A stretch of DNA of 64,000 nt from an archaeon (GTDB lineage Archaea > Thermoplasmatota > Thermoplasmata > Methanomassiliicoccales > Methanomethylophilaceae), in the NCBI GenBank assembly GCA_024399275.1, contig JAKSHS010000001.1, forward strand, positions 121,976 through 185,975, written 5' to 3'. Below are positions 52,965 to 62,204 of this stretch, piece after piece. Made by a program: the position numbers and the translations under genes. Below the pieces are notes generated by a model. That model was given only the letters and a program-made list of their open reading frames with translations, searched no databases and was not told the origin of the DNA. Positions within the stretch are counted from its first letter, which is position 1. Every line of letters begins with the position of its first letter.

Positions 52965-53270
52965 CTATTTAACACCCACTGATACATGTGATTTCTGGAG
53001 ATTCGGGTACTTCCTTCTTAATGAGATGATAGTTCCGGAGGTCAACAGTGACACTGAAAAAGGATCAATCATGCTCATAACTAAAACGGTCTTTTTGACT
53101 TCTTCTGGCCTGCACTCCACAATTGCCCATCCATTTGAGCACTGAACTACATAAGGGCCCCTATCATCCATATAAAAACGTAACCGGGAAGTCAAATCAG
53201 CTCTTCTAAATGAGACACTCAATCGAAATGCTATATATCTCCTCCTACCTCGAACAGCCTTCACTACCAT
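52965..53270 (-). CDS. rnp2: RNase P protein component 2 (Pop5)
   Basis: Protein subunit of archaeal RNase P for tRNA 5' maturation. 101 residues with the Pop5/Rpp14 pattern: GRRRYIAFRLS near 8-18 and the compact RRM-like fold with YVVQCSNGWAIVECRPEEVKKTVLVMSMI near 40-68 (the conserved RCxR-type segment reads ECRPEE). First gene of the superoperon. GCATGATATTCC about 25 bases upstream of the start is a possible TATA box. Confidence 0.87.
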   Translation of the reverse strand: MVVKAVRGRRRYIAFRLSVSFRRADLTSRLRFYMDDRGPYVVQCSNGWAIVECRPEEVKKTVLVMSMIDPFSVSLLTSGTIISLRRKYPNLQKSHVSVGVK

Positions 53271-53417
53271 ACTTTACACCCACGGAATATCATGCGACTA
53301 CAGCCCTCGACGTCGGCAAACACAAAATGAATCAAACCGATCATACAGCTCCAGAAGCCTGCCAAAAAGAGCAGAACACGCATGTCCCGGTGATTTAAAT
53401 AAGTTGTGCAGAAATAG

Positions 53418-53425
53418 TTTTAATA
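53418..53425 (+). promoter_or_regulatory. TATA box for hdrA-mvhDGA
   Basis: TTTTAATA lies about 62 bases before the hdrA start, predicting a leader of about 35 bases that contains the ribosome site GGAGG at 53471-53475. A second AT-rich site (GATTTAAATAAG near 53391) is an alternative. Unlike fpoA, hdrA therefore has a leadered message. Confidence 0.45.
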
Positions 53426-53482
53426 CCATGTGACGTAACCTGCCTGGTTCCAATTCTTACTGGAAGTAACGGAGGCAAAGAT

Positions 53483-56400
53483 TTGACTAAATCAGCGTTA
53501 GTTATCGGCGGGGGAATTGCGGGCATTCAGGCTTCGCTGGACCTTGCAGGGAGGGACATTCATGTCTATCTCGTGGAGAAAGATCCAACGACAGGTGGAA
53601 AGATGTGTCGTCTGGACAAAACATTCCCCACAAATGACTGCTCCGCTTGCATACTTTCACCTAAAATGGCAGATGTTGCTGGCCATCCCAACATCACAAC
53701 AATGACGTACTCTGAGGTCGTCAAGGTTGACGGCCAGGCGGGCAACTTTAAAGTTACCGTCAGGAAAAAGCCGAGATACGTAGACCTTGAGAAATGTACT
53801 GGATGCGGTGACTGCATTGCAAAATGCCCAACAAAGAACATTCCCGATAAATTTGAATATGGATTGTCTACGAGGAAAGCAATCTACATACCTCATGCAC
53901 AGGCAGTTCCTAGGGTTGCCTTAATTGACCCTGATTACTGCAAGAAAATTCTAAAGGACAAGTGCGGCATTTGTGAAAAGACCTGTCTTAAGCATGCAAT
54001 CAATTATAAAGACAAAGAATCGGAGGAAATTCTTGACATCGGGTCGATTATTGTCTCCACAGGTCTCCAGGTATGGGATGCCAAAGTCTCTAGTGAGTAT
54101 GGCTACGGTAGATACGACAACGTTGTTACATCAACAGAATTCGAAAGAATGATGTGTGCATCAGGTCCAGACCGAGGACACATACAACGCAGGTCGGAGG
54201 ATCATAGCGCACCCAAGAGCATCGCATTCGTGCAATGCTGTGGGTCAAGATCTGAGAAGAAAGGATGGAAGCGGTACTGCTCTTCAGTCTGTTGTATGTA
54301 CGCCGTGAAGCAAGCGATTATCACGAAAGAACACGCGGATGTCAAAGAAGACATCTTCTTCATGGACATAAGATCCTACGGTAAAGAATTTGAAGCATAT
54401 GTGCACAGAGGAGAGGATGAGTACGGTATAGGGATGCACAGATCCTCCCGCGTTTCAAGTGTCGAAGAAAATGCGGACAAGACACTTACTGTCAACTACA
54501 CAGACGCAGACGGCAACCCTCAATCTGCAGTTTATGATCTAGTCGTCTTATCGGTCGGTCTGAACCCACCAGAAGGTGCAGAAGAACTATCAAAGATCCT
54601 AGGCATCAAACTCAACGAATATGGTTTCTGCGAGACCTCTATCTTTAAGCCTCTTGAAACATCCAGAGCTGGTATCTACGTTTCTGGGGCATTCGCAGCA
54701 CCAAAAGACATTCCCACAACAGTCGCAGAATCATCGGGGGCATCCGCAAAAGCAGGAGCATGCATTGTTGGCCCAGATTTCGAGCCATGTGCGCCTAAGC
54801 AGTACCCAGAAGAAAAAGAGGTTGAAGGTCAGGAACCCAGAATAGGCGTATGGGTTTGCAGATGCGGAATAAACATCGGTTCGACAGTCAATGTTCCAGA
54901 GGTGGCCGAATATGCGGCAACTCTTCCAGGAGTCGTATACTCAACAGAGACAATGTACGCATGTGCGCAGGACACGCTTCAGGCAATATCACTTGCGATA
55001 AAAGAGAAAGACCTAAACCGTGTAGTCGTCGCATCCTGTACCCCGAGAACACATGAACCTCTATTCAGAAATGCATGTCGTGAGGGAGGACTCAACCAAT
55101 ATTTGTTCAACATGGCCAATATCCGTGATCAATGTTCATGGATTCATATGCACGAGCCAGAAGCCGCAACAGAGAAGGCGAAAGATCTTGTCAGAATGGC
55201 AGTTGCAAAGGCTGCATTGCTCGAGCCTCTAGAAGGTGCAAAAATTCCGGTTACCAACGCCGCAGCCGTTATCGGTGGAGGCATCACAGGTATGACCGCT
55301 GCACTTGACATCGCGGCGCAGGGATTCCCTGTCCACCTTGTCGAAAGGAAAGAAAAACTCGGGGGACAAGCTGTTAACTTCATGCACTCTGAAGATGGCG
55401 TGGACGTTGGGGCGTTTATTAAGGATCTCATAGACAAGACCAATTCCAACAAACTTATATCGGTCCATCTTAACACGGAGGTCAAGGACATACCTGGATT
55501 CGTCGGAAACTTCCATCTTAAACTTAGTGATGGAACAGATGAGCCAGTTGGGGCAGTCATTCTCGCAGTTGGTGCTACACCTTATGTGCCCACAGAATAC
55601 GACTATGGAAAGGATCCGAAAGTAATGGTAACACTCGATGCGGAAAAGGCCATTGCCGAGGGAAAGTTTAAGGCAGAGAATGTCGCGTTCATCCAGTGTG
55701 TTGGTTCTAGAAATGACGCAGTAAAATACTGCTCTCGTGTCTGTTGTTCAAGTGCGCTTAGGAACGCAATTAGAATAAAGATGATGAGTCCTACAAGCAA
55801 CGTTACAGTTTTCCACAAGGACATAAGAACCTATGGACTTCGTGAAGACCTCTACAGAAAAGCATGCGAGCTCGGTGTTCGATTCTTGAGATACAAAGAA
55901 TCTGACCCACTCCCAGCGTATGACGGGAACAGTATCAAGGCGTTCGATACAATCCTTGGACAAGAGGTTGAGGTCCCGGTCGATTGTGTTATCCTCTCTA
56001 ACGGAATCAAACCTGACAGAGAAGAAAAAGAAGAAATTGCAAAGATGCTCAAAGTGCCCATTAGCAAAGACGGGTTCTACTTCGAAGCCCATCAAAAACT
56101 AAGGCCAGTCGATTTCGCAACCGAGGGTGTTTTCGTTGCGGGTCTTGCACACTGGCCCAAATTCATGGATGAATGTATCGCGCAAGCATCTGGAGCAGCG
56201 TCAAGAGCGCTCACTATAATCTCCAAGCCTTATCTCGTCTCAGAAGGTATCGTTGCATCTGTCAATGAAAAATACTGTGACGGATGTGGTGTCTGCGAGG
56301 GTTGCTGCGAATACAAAGCCATCTCCATTGTCGAAATCGACGGTAAGAAAAAGAGCAGCGTCAATACAGGGCTCTGTAAAGGATGTGGATGTTGCGTCGC

Positions 56401-56500
56401 GGCGTGTCCGTCTGGAGCAATGGAGCAGAAAGGATTCAAGGGCAATCAGATTATCGCTGAGATAGATGCTTGTCTTGATTGTTGTGCAGAGGAGCAGTGA
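53483..56500 (+). CDS. hdrA: Heterodisulfide reductase subunit A, extended form with two FAD modules
   Basis: The flavin-bifurcating subunit of the Hdr-Mvh complex. At 1005 residues it exceeds the usual 650 or so. Residues about 1-440 are an extra HdrA/QmoA-like module: FAD motif ALVIGGGIAGIQASLDLAG, NDCSACILSPKM near 52, and inserted clusters CTGCGDCIAKCP near 104 and CGICEKTCLKHAI near 160. From about 450 the canonical HdrA begins (GVWVCRCGINIGSTV, then MANIRDQCSWIH), with the second FAD motif AAVIGGGITGMTAALDIAA near 590 and C-terminal clusters CDGCGVCEGCC (932) and CKGCGCCVAACP (965). TTG start with GGAGG 7 bases upstream. HdrB and HdrC are not in the window. Confidence 0.93.
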   Translation: MTKSALVIGGGIAGIQASLDLAGRDIHVYLVEKDPTTGGKMCRLDKTFPTNDCSACILSPKMADVAGHPNITTMTYSEVVKVDGQAGNFKVTVRKKPRYVDLEKCTGCGDCIAKCPTKNIPDKFEYGLSTRKAIYIPHAQAVPRVALIDPDYCKKILKDKCGICEKTCLKHAINYKDKESEEILDIGSIIVSTGLQVWDAKVSSEYGYGRYDNVVTSTEFERMMCASGPDRGHIQRRSEDHSAPKSIAFVQCCGSRSEKKGWKRYCSSVCCMYAVKQAIITKEHADVKEDIFFMDIRSYGKEFEAYVHRGEDEYGIGMHRSSRVSSVEENADKTLTVNYTDADGNPQSAVYDLVVLSVGLNPPEGAEELSKILGIKLNEYGFCETSIFKPLETSRAGIYVSGAFAAPKDIPTTVAESSGASAKAGACIVGPDFEPCAPKQYPEEKEVEGQEPRIGVWVCRCGINIGSTVNVPEVAEYAATLPGVVYSTETMYACAQDTLQAISLAIKEKDLNRVVVASCTPRTHEPLFRNACREGGLNQYLFNMANIRDQCSWIHMHEPEAATEKAKDLVRMAVAKAALLEPLEGAKIPVTNAAAVIGGGITGMTAALDIAAQGFPVHLVERKEKLGGQAVNFMHSEDGVDVGAFIKDLIDKTNSNKLISVHLNTEVKDIPGFVGNFHLKLSDGTDEPVGAVILAVGATPYVPTEYDYGKDPKVMVTLDAEKAIAEGKFKAENVAFIQCVGSRNDAVKYCSRVCCSSALRNAIRIKMMSPTSNVTVFHKDIRTYGLREDLYRKACELGVRFLRYKESDPLPAYDGNSIKAFDTILGQEVEVPVDCVILSNGIKPDREEKEEIAKMLKVPISKDGFYFEAHQKLRPVDFATEGVFVAGLAHWPKFMDECIAQASGAASRALTIISKPYLVSEGIVASVNEKYCDGCGVCEGCCEYKAISIVEIDGKKKSSVNTGLCKGCGCCVAACPSGAMEQKGFKGNQIIAEIDACLDCCAEEQ

Positions 56501-56505
56501 TCATC

Positions 56506-56922
56506 GTGACAGATTTTGAACCTAAGATTGTGGCCTTCTGCTGTAACTGGTGTTCCTATGCGGGAGCGGATGGAGCGGGAGTTGCAAGGCTTCAAATGCC
56601 GACCAACTTCCGAATTATAAGAACGATGTGCTCTGCAAGAGTTGATCCTGAGTGGGTTCTCAGGGCCTTCTCAAAGGGAGCAGATGGAGTAATAATCCTT
56701 GGATGTCACCCCGGAGATTGTCACTATATAGGCGGTAACTACAGAGCCAGAAGAAGAATAGCACTTCTTCGAATGGTTCTCGAACAGTACGGGTTCGATC
56801 CAGGTAGGTTGAAGCTCGAATGGGTTTCCGCGTCAGAAGGGGAAAAATTCCAGAAGACAATAACAGATTTCGTAGGTGTGATCAAGAAGCTTGGTCCAAC
56901 ACCTCTTAAGGGGGAGAAGTAG
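56506..56922 (+). CDS. mvhD: F420-non-reducing hydrogenase iron-sulfur subunit MvhD
   Basis: A small [2Fe-2S] protein that passes electrons from the MvhAG hydrogenase to HdrA. 138 residues: EPKIVAFCCNWCSYAGADGAG near 4-24, MCSARVDPEWVLRAFSKGADGVIILGCHPGDCHYIGGN near 41-78, containing the five conserved Cys. GTG 56506 is used, 5 bases after the hdrA stop. It ends in TAG, with mvhG 2 bases later. Confidence 0.94.
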   Translation: MTDFEPKIVAFCCNWCSYAGADGAGVARLQMPTNFRIIRTMCSARVDPEWVLRAFSKGADGVIILGCHPGDCHYIGGNYRARRRIALLRMVLEQYGFDPGRLKLEWVSASEGEKFQKTITDFVGVIKKLGPTPLKGEK

Positions 56923-56924
56923 AC

Positions 56925-58109
56925 ATGGGATTCTTTAGCAGGCTTTTCGGAAGAAAGAAGGCCAAAAATGAGGAGAAAGTTAAGTGTAGCTGCCACAGTG
57001 AAGAAGTGACAGCACCTGAAAAAGCAACGTATGTCGCTGATTTGCCCGCTGTAGGATATGTACCAAATCTTCAAACGCCTCCAGGCGGCAAGATTAAGAT
57101 TGCATTGTACTGGGTCGCAGGGTGCGGAGGTTGCGACGTATCAATACTGGATAGCGACGAGAAAGTCCTCAACATAGGAACCATGGCAGACATAGTCATG
57201 TGGCCTATCGCGGCAGATGGAAAGGAGCACGACATTGCGGCAATGGAAGACGGGTCAATCACAGTCTCGCTTATCAATGGTGCAATTCGGAATTCCGAGA
57301 ATGAGGCAATGGCTAAGTTGCTAAGACAAAAATCGAAACTTGTCATATCTTACGGCACGTGCGCCTGTTTTGGAGGCACGCCTGCACTTGCTAATCTAGT
57401 AAATAATACACATGAAGTCCTTGACTACGTATATACAAAAACACCGTCATCGGCCTCATTCCAAAACGAGTATCACAGAGACAAAGCAGTTCTTCCACAG
57501 ACGTCATACAAAACGCCTGATGGAGAGCTTACGTTGCCTATGATTTACGATACCGTGAAATCGTTGGATCAGGTCATCGATGTGGATTATTACGTTCCTG
57601 GATGCCCACCTACTCAGGAGACAATCTCAAAACTACTCAACGCTCTTATCGCGTTTGTCTACGAAGGGGTAGCGCTCCCACCAAAGGGATCATACATCGG
57701 TGTTGAGGATAAGTCGTTGTGCGAAGAATGTCCACGGCACAAGGAAAACAGAAGAATCGAGAAGATCCGTGAACCTTACGAGGTTAACATAGATCCAGAT
57801 CTGTGTCTAATGGATCAAGGAATCCTATGTCTGGGCGCAGCTACGGTTTCTGGATGTGGAGCCAAGTGTACTCGTGTTGGTCAGCCTTGTCGTGGATGCT
57901 ATGGTCCTACAAGACAGGTTCAAGAACAAGGAGCATCAATCTTTACAGCAGTAGCATCGCTATTTCCTGTTACTGAGGAAGATCCAACCTGTGGAGAGGA
58001 CAAAATCATCAAAACTATGTCTTCTATCAAAGATCCACTTGGCTACTTCTATGCATTCAGTATGGCAAAAGCCCTGATCAAAGGAAAAGTTACGGAAGGA
58101 GGTCGATGA
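56925..58109 (+). CDS. mvhG: F420-non-reducing hydrogenase small subunit MvhG with N-terminal extension
   Basis: NiFe hydrogenase small subunit carrying the Fe-S relay. The core begins IKIALYWVAGCGGCDVSILD near residue 55-74 (proximal-cluster Cys). SYGTCACFGGTPALANL is near 143, PGCPPTQETI near 226, and further Cys ligands in CEECPRHKENR and CLGAATVSGCGAKCTRVGQPCRGCYGP near 265-325. The 394 residues exceed the usual 300 or so. About 50 extra N-terminal residues (MGFFSRLFGRKK, then a Cys-containing KCSCHS and acidic stretch) look like an amphipathic anchor, not a twin-arginine signal. Confidence 0.93.
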   Translation: MGFFSRLFGRKKAKNEEKVKCSCHSEEVTAPEKATYVADLPAVGYVPNLQTPPGGKIKIALYWVAGCGGCDVSILDSDEKVLNIGTMADIVMWPIAADGKEHDIAAMEDGSITVSLINGAIRNSENEAMAKLLRQKSKLVISYGTCACFGGTPALANLVNNTHEVLDYVYTKTPSSASFQNEYHRDKAVLPQTSYKTPDGELTLPMIYDTVKSLDQVIDVDYYVPGCPPTQETISKLLNALIAFVYEGVALPPKGSYIGVEDKSLCEECPRHKENRRIEKIREPYEVNIDPDLCLMDQGILCLGAATVSGCGAKCTRVGQPCRGCYGPTRQVQEQGASIFTAVASLFPVTEEDPTCGEDKIIKTMSSIKDPLGYFYAFSMAKALIKGKVTEGGR

Positions 58110-58112
58110 AAA

Positions 58113-59645
58113 GTGACTGCTCCGATTATTTGGGACGAAAAAACAAAGATAAACAAAAAACGGGTCTTAATAGATCCAATCACCCGTCTGGAAGGACATG
58201 GAAAAATTGAGATCTTTCTCGATGATGACGGTAATGTGAAAAATGCATATTGGCAAGTTCCAGAGGTAAGAGGATTTGAGAGATTCTGCATTGGGAGGAA
58301 AGTTACAGAACTCAATCAGATTACATCAAGACTCTGCGGAGTATGTCCAGGAGCACACCACCTTGCTTCAACAAAAGCAATTGATGGATGTTTCAACACA
58401 AAGCCAACCGAAACTGCTTTCCGCCTCAGAGATTTGTTCTACTGCGCACACTTTGTCCACAGTCACATTGCGCATTTTTACGCACTAGCTGCACCGGACT
58501 TTGTATGTGGTCCAGCAGCGCCTACAGCTCAAAGGAATGTTCTAGGAGTCGTTGGAGTTGTTGGCCTCGAATTGGGCGGAGCTGTTCTTAGAGCAAGATC
58601 TAAGGCACAGAGGATTCAGGCAATCATTGGTGGAAAGGCAACACACCCCGTAATGGGTGTACCCGGTGGAGTAACAACTGCCGTCAATAAAGAGCAGCAA
58701 AACGAGATTATCAGTTACGCACAAGATCTTGTAGACTTCGCGCAGACCTCGATGAAGGTCTTCAGAGATGTCGTTCTTGCGAATAAAGACTACGTCAATA
58801 TAATCACCAATCCTGATCTTTATTATCAAGAATCATACTACATGGGACTTGTTGGCAAGGACAATTCCCTCGAGTTCCACGATGGACAAGTCAGAGTCAT
58901 TAACCAAAAAGGCGCCGAATTCGATAGGTATGATGCGGTTGATTACCTGGATCATATTGCGGAGGCCGTTGAGCCTTGGTCATATGAGAAGTTCCCGTAC
59001 CTCAAAAAGGTTGGATACAAGGGGATGGTCTCTGGTCCTACAAGTGGACTTTACAGAGCTACACCTCTATCTAGACTCAACGTCTGTGACAAAATATCAA
59101 CAGAGCTTGCACAGCAAGAACTTAACAACTTCCGTGCCTTTTTCAAGGATGCTGGAGTCCCATGTTACAACGGAAAGCCAATAGTTCACTTTACTTTGGC
59201 GACTCACTGGGCAAGAATTATCGAAATGCTATATGCTGCAGAGCGCTGTCTTGAAGATGCACAAGACAAGGACCTGACTAACAGTGACATAAAGCAGTTG
59301 GACATTGTCCCCGGTGGTCGTGGTGTCGGATGTGTCGAAGCTCCTAGAGGAACTCTTACACATGATTACACATGTGACGAAAACGGAATTGTCACCGCAT
59401 GCAACCTTGTCGTAGGAACTACCAACAACAACGGGCCAATCAACGTAGATGTTGCCAGAGCGGCTAAAGGGTTGATAAATAACTTCAACATCTCCCCCGG
59501 TCTTCTCAACATGGTTGAGATGGCATTCAGAGCATATGATCCGTGCAATTCCTGTGCCACTCACAGTCTACCTGGGCAAATGCCCTTGACAGCTGTAATC
59601 AGAAATAGTGATGGATCCGTCTACGATACAATTACACGTGGTTAA
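58113..59645 (+). CDS. mvhA: F420-non-reducing hydrogenase large subunit MvhA
   Basis: The catalytic NiFe subunit. The N-terminal cluster ligand motif is RLCGVCPGAHHLAS near residue 71-84, and the C-terminal motif is DPCNSCATH near 482-490. All four nickel ligands are Cys; none is selenocysteine. About 20 residues after the final His would be removed by the maturation protease. IDPITRLEGHGKIEIF near 22 is also diagnostic. Length 510. GTG 58113 follows GGAGGTCG by about 9 bases and lies 3 bases after mvhG. Confidence 0.96.
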   Translation: MTAPIIWDEKTKINKKRVLIDPITRLEGHGKIEIFLDDDGNVKNAYWQVPEVRGFERFCIGRKVTELNQITSRLCGVCPGAHHLASTKAIDGCFNTKPTETAFRLRDLFYCAHFVHSHIAHFYALAAPDFVCGPAAPTAQRNVLGVVGVVGLELGGAVLRARSKAQRIQAIIGGKATHPVMGVPGGVTTAVNKEQQNEIISYAQDLVDFAQTSMKVFRDVVLANKDYVNIITNPDLYYQESYYMGLVGKDNSLEFHDGQVRVINQKGAEFDRYDAVDYLDHIAEAVEPWSYEKFPYLKKVGYKGMVSGPTSGLYRATPLSRLNVCDKISTELAQQELNNFRAFFKDAGVPCYNGKPIVHFTLATHWARIIEMLYAAERCLEDAQDKDLTNSDIKQLDIVPGGRGVGCVEAPRGTLTHDYTCDENGIVTACNLVVGTTNNNGPINVDVARAAKGLINNFNISPGLLNMVEMAFRAYDPCNSCATHSLPGQMPLTAVIRNSDGSVYDTITRG

Positions 59646-59656
59646 ACAGGTTTTAC

Positions 59657-59679
59657 AGAGGGCCTATGCCCTCTTTTTT
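59657..59679 (+). terminator. Hairpin terminator of hdrA-mvhDGA
   Basis: AGAGGGC (59657-59663) pairs perfectly with GCCCTCT (59668-59674) around CTAT and is followed by a T-run. It begins 11 bases after the mvhA stop. Confidence 0.8.
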
Positions 59680-59728
59680 AATTTATAAGGGCGTGTGTCG
59701 GTAGAATAAACGAGATCATTCAACTTTC

Positions 59729-60502
59729 TTATTTTCCAAGAGATCTCTTGCATTTCTGCCTATGACAGGTGGGAAGTATCAAATCAGACATTCGACCAAG
59801 GTCAATTCCATCCAATAGGTGTACGTGAGCATTATCCAAATCAAGAAATTCACTATTTACTAAAGGCCCAAGAAATTTTCCGCCGTTAATATTTACAGGA
59901 GACCCGCCTAGCATTCTATTAAATGACGGTACAATAACAAACGAGCGAGGGCGTCTTAAAAATTTTTTTCTGCCAGAAACAAAACTTCCACGAATCCAAC
60001 ATTGTTCAGTAGATCGCTTTCCAATGCCATCTTCAAACATAACAACTGGGTGCTCATGACCCATAACCAACGTTTCACAATTCATAACGTCCTCGGACGG
60101 CCATACATGGCCATGAATGTAACCAACATCTCCTATTATTATTCCGGAAGAAGGCCTGACCACAACACGCTTCGGGAGAAATTTTTCAATATTTGTATCG
60201 TGATTTCCCCTCACAATATCAATATTCTCAAAAATTCCAAGCAATCTTTCAAAAAAGATTGGTATTTCTTTATATTCTTGTTTAGACGAACCAGGTACGG
60301 TGTCTTTAACATCTCCTAACACCACTAAACGGTTACAACTACCAAAATTCTCAAGAATACAGTTAAACATCTCGTCCGTCCTAGATTCGAGATTTAAACC
60401 TTTACTCATAAGGTGCGTTTCAATGCCTATATGAAGATCAGCGATAACGAATATGTCATCGACTTTGAGAGCTGGAATATTATACACAGGTTGTACCCTC
60501 AT
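59729..60502 (-). CDS. Calcineurin-like metallophosphoesterase (archaeal type)
   Basis: A dimetal phosphoesterase of 257 residues. Motifs: IFVIADLHIGIE near 17-28, VVLGDVKD near 60, IVRGNHDTNIE near 97-107, YIHGHVWPS near 130 and VMGHEHPVVMF near 146. It belongs to the archaeal group often next to DNA repair genes, and its true substrate is unknown. Start overlaps the nnr stop by 4 bases (ATGA), so it is the fourth gene of an S8e-SRP19-Nnr-phosphoesterase operon. Confidence 0.85.
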   Translation of the reverse strand: MRVQPVYNIPALKVDDIFVIADLHIGIETHLMSKGLNLESRTDEMFNCILENFGSCNRLVVLGDVKDTVPGSSKQEYKEIPIFFERLLGIFENIDIVRGNHDTNIEKFLPKRVVVRPSSGIIIGDVGYIHGHVWPSEDVMNCETLVMGHEHPVVMFEDGIGKRSTEQCWIRGSFVSGRKKFLRRPRSFVIVPSFNRMLGGSPVNINGGKFLGPLVNSEFLDLDNAHVHLLDGIDLGRMSDLILPTCHRQKCKRSLGK

Positions 60503-61866
60503 CCTAACTCATCCTTTAGGACTCTTGCAATATTGTCCACAATATCTGTTGCCAATAACCCATATGAGAACTCATTAAACGACTTCTCTCCAGCCTTTCC
60601 ACAGAGATATGCTCCTAAACATCCAGCATTAAAATATGACATACCTTTTGCAACGAGCCCAGCTATGACTCCAGCGAGAACATCTCCCGTTCCCCCAACT
60701 GTCATTGCAGGTGTGCCCGTAATATTTCTCCTTGTTCTTCTCCCATCAGATATTATATCAATCTTGCCCTTTAGGACTATTACTGACCCTGTAATGATAG
60801 CTGCCTCCTCTACGGAAACATCTTTTCCATCAACAAGATCTCTAAATTCTCTACAATGTGGAGTATACAGTACACTCTTACTTAGCATCATGCCCTTAAG
60901 CATGCTAATACCATCTGCATCAATGACAGTTGGTCCATTATAAAATCTAAGAAAGTCAAGAAGAAACAATCTTGTTTCTTCATTCTGACCAAGCCCTGGT
61001 CCAATTAATACAGCACTACAATTTTTAGTAAGGCATTTAACTTTCTCCAGTGACGTTCTCGTTAAATAATTTCCGTCTAACTTGTGCACTATAAGTAATG
61101 GAGACATTCCCGAAATTGAATTATATGCTATTTCAGGCGTCGCAATATCCACAATATCTGCTCCCACGCGGAGTGCGGCCATGCCTGCCATTACAGGTGC
61201 GCCCACATACGGGCCACCACCAATAATTAGCAATTTACCATTTTGCCCTTTATGTGAATCACACTTTGGTATAGGATATCTAAGCATGTCTCCGTGGCCT
61301 ACTATTTCCCAAGATTCTGGGGGAATTCCAATATCAGAAACAATAATTCTACCACAAGTTTTCTCATTCATACCATATTTCATATCGTGAAATGTTACTG
61401 TGACATCGGGCTTAACACATAAATCAGTACCAAAGCCAGATGGGACATCACAAGATACTACAATCATTCCAGACGAATTTACTGTATCGATATAATTCTC
61501 ATGGAATGTATTCACATCCTCCGAATCTATACCAGAAACACAATCTACTAAGACATCGTAACTACCCAACAACTCATTAGAGTAGACAATAGTTTTTTTA
61601 TTCACAAGAGGAGCAATCTTCTCCATATTATCGATCTTAAAATCTCTCAACAAGGCAATATCGCAGTTTCGAAGAATGCTAGCCGCAATAAATCCAATCC
61701 TACCGTTACTTCCCAAACCGCAAGCAAAGAGGATCCGTTTCCCACTGTACATATCATGTACAACATTGGCCAACGCTCGTCCGGCATTTCGCACAAGGTC
61801 GCTTGCCTTTACACCAAAAGATTCGGAGTTAGCGCAAATAACATTGAAATCTAACGGCGATAGCAT
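60499..61866 (-). CDS. nnr: Bifunctional NAD(P)H-hydrate epimerase/dehydratase
   Basis: Repairs damaged NADH and NADPH. The N-terminal epimerase (YjeF_N) domain covers about residues 1-205 (GRALANVVHDMYSGKRILFACGLGSNGRIGFIAASIL). The C-terminal ADP-dependent dehydratase (ribokinase-like) covers about 210-455: KGQNGKLLIIGGGPYVGAPVMAGMAALRVGAD, VIDADGISML, TPHCREFRDLV and the catalytic TVGGTGDVLAGVIAGLVAKG near 395. 455 residues, slightly short of the usual 490 or so. It precedes the phosphoesterase gene by an ATGA overlap. Confidence 0.92.
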   Translation of the reverse strand: MLSPLDFNVICANSESFGVKASDLVRNAGRALANVVHDMYSGKRILFACGLGSNGRIGFIAASILRNCDIALLRDFKIDNMEKIAPLVNKKTIVYSNELLGSYDVLVDCVSGIDSEDVNTFHENYIDTVNSSGMIVVSCDVPSGFGTDLCVKPDVTVTFHDMKYGMNEKTCGRIIVSDIGIPPESWEIVGHGDMLRYPIPKCDSHKGQNGKLLIIGGGPYVGAPVMAGMAALRVGADIVDIATPEIAYNSISGMSPLLIVHKLDGNYLTRTSLEKVKCLTKNCSAVLIGPGLGQNEETRLFLLDFLRFYNGPTVIDADGISMLKGMMLSKSVLYTPHCREFRDLVDGKDVSVEEAAIITGSVIVLKGKIDIISDGRRTRRNITGTPAMTVGGTGDVLAGVIAGLVAKGMSYFNAGCLGAYLCGKAGEKSFNEFSYGLLATDIVDNIARVLKDELG

Positions 61867-61876
61867 ATCAATGAAT

Positions 61877-62173
61877 CTAATCTATACTATTTTTAACGAG
61901 TATCTTTCCTATCTCGATCAGAAGTGCGCTCTTCTTTATTTTTCCTTTTTCCACGCGAATACATCCGCTCTTCGCAAACCAGTTGGCCGGATAAGCCTTA
62001 TCTTCAAAAATCCTGTAATCAAGGTCTAAAATTGTGGCACCTTTTGCAATGATATCCAAGCTCGGATTCTCAACACACAAACTCCTAGGCAATCTCCTGC
62101 CACCGGCCCGAGTCCTACTCGAATCAAAATACTCAGGCCAGACAACAATCGCGCTATCACTATCGTAAGCCAT
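61877..62173 (-). CDS. srp19: Signal recognition particle subunit SRP19
   Basis: Binds the 7S RNA and prepares it for SRP54. 98 residues: AIVVWPEYFDSSRTRAGGRRLPRSLCVENPSLDIIAKGATIL near 8-49 is diagnostic (VWPxYfDsxxsr..GRRvp), ending in a KKSALLIEIGKIL helix. It lies 31 bases after the rps8e stop and 10 before nnr, so they are co-transcribed. Confidence 0.94.
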   Translation of the reverse strand: MAYDSDSAIVVWPEYFDSSRTRAGGRRLPRSLCVENPSLDIIAKGATILDLDYRIFEDKAYPANWFAKSGCIRVEKGKIKKSALLIEIGKILVKNSID

Positions 62174-62204
62174 AAAACCAGGAATATCAAAATCTCAGAA
62201 ATCT

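Noticed and set aside
58113..59645. Selenocysteine in MvhA
   Set aside because: The C-terminal motif is DPCNSCATH with ordinary Cys codons; no in-frame TGA.
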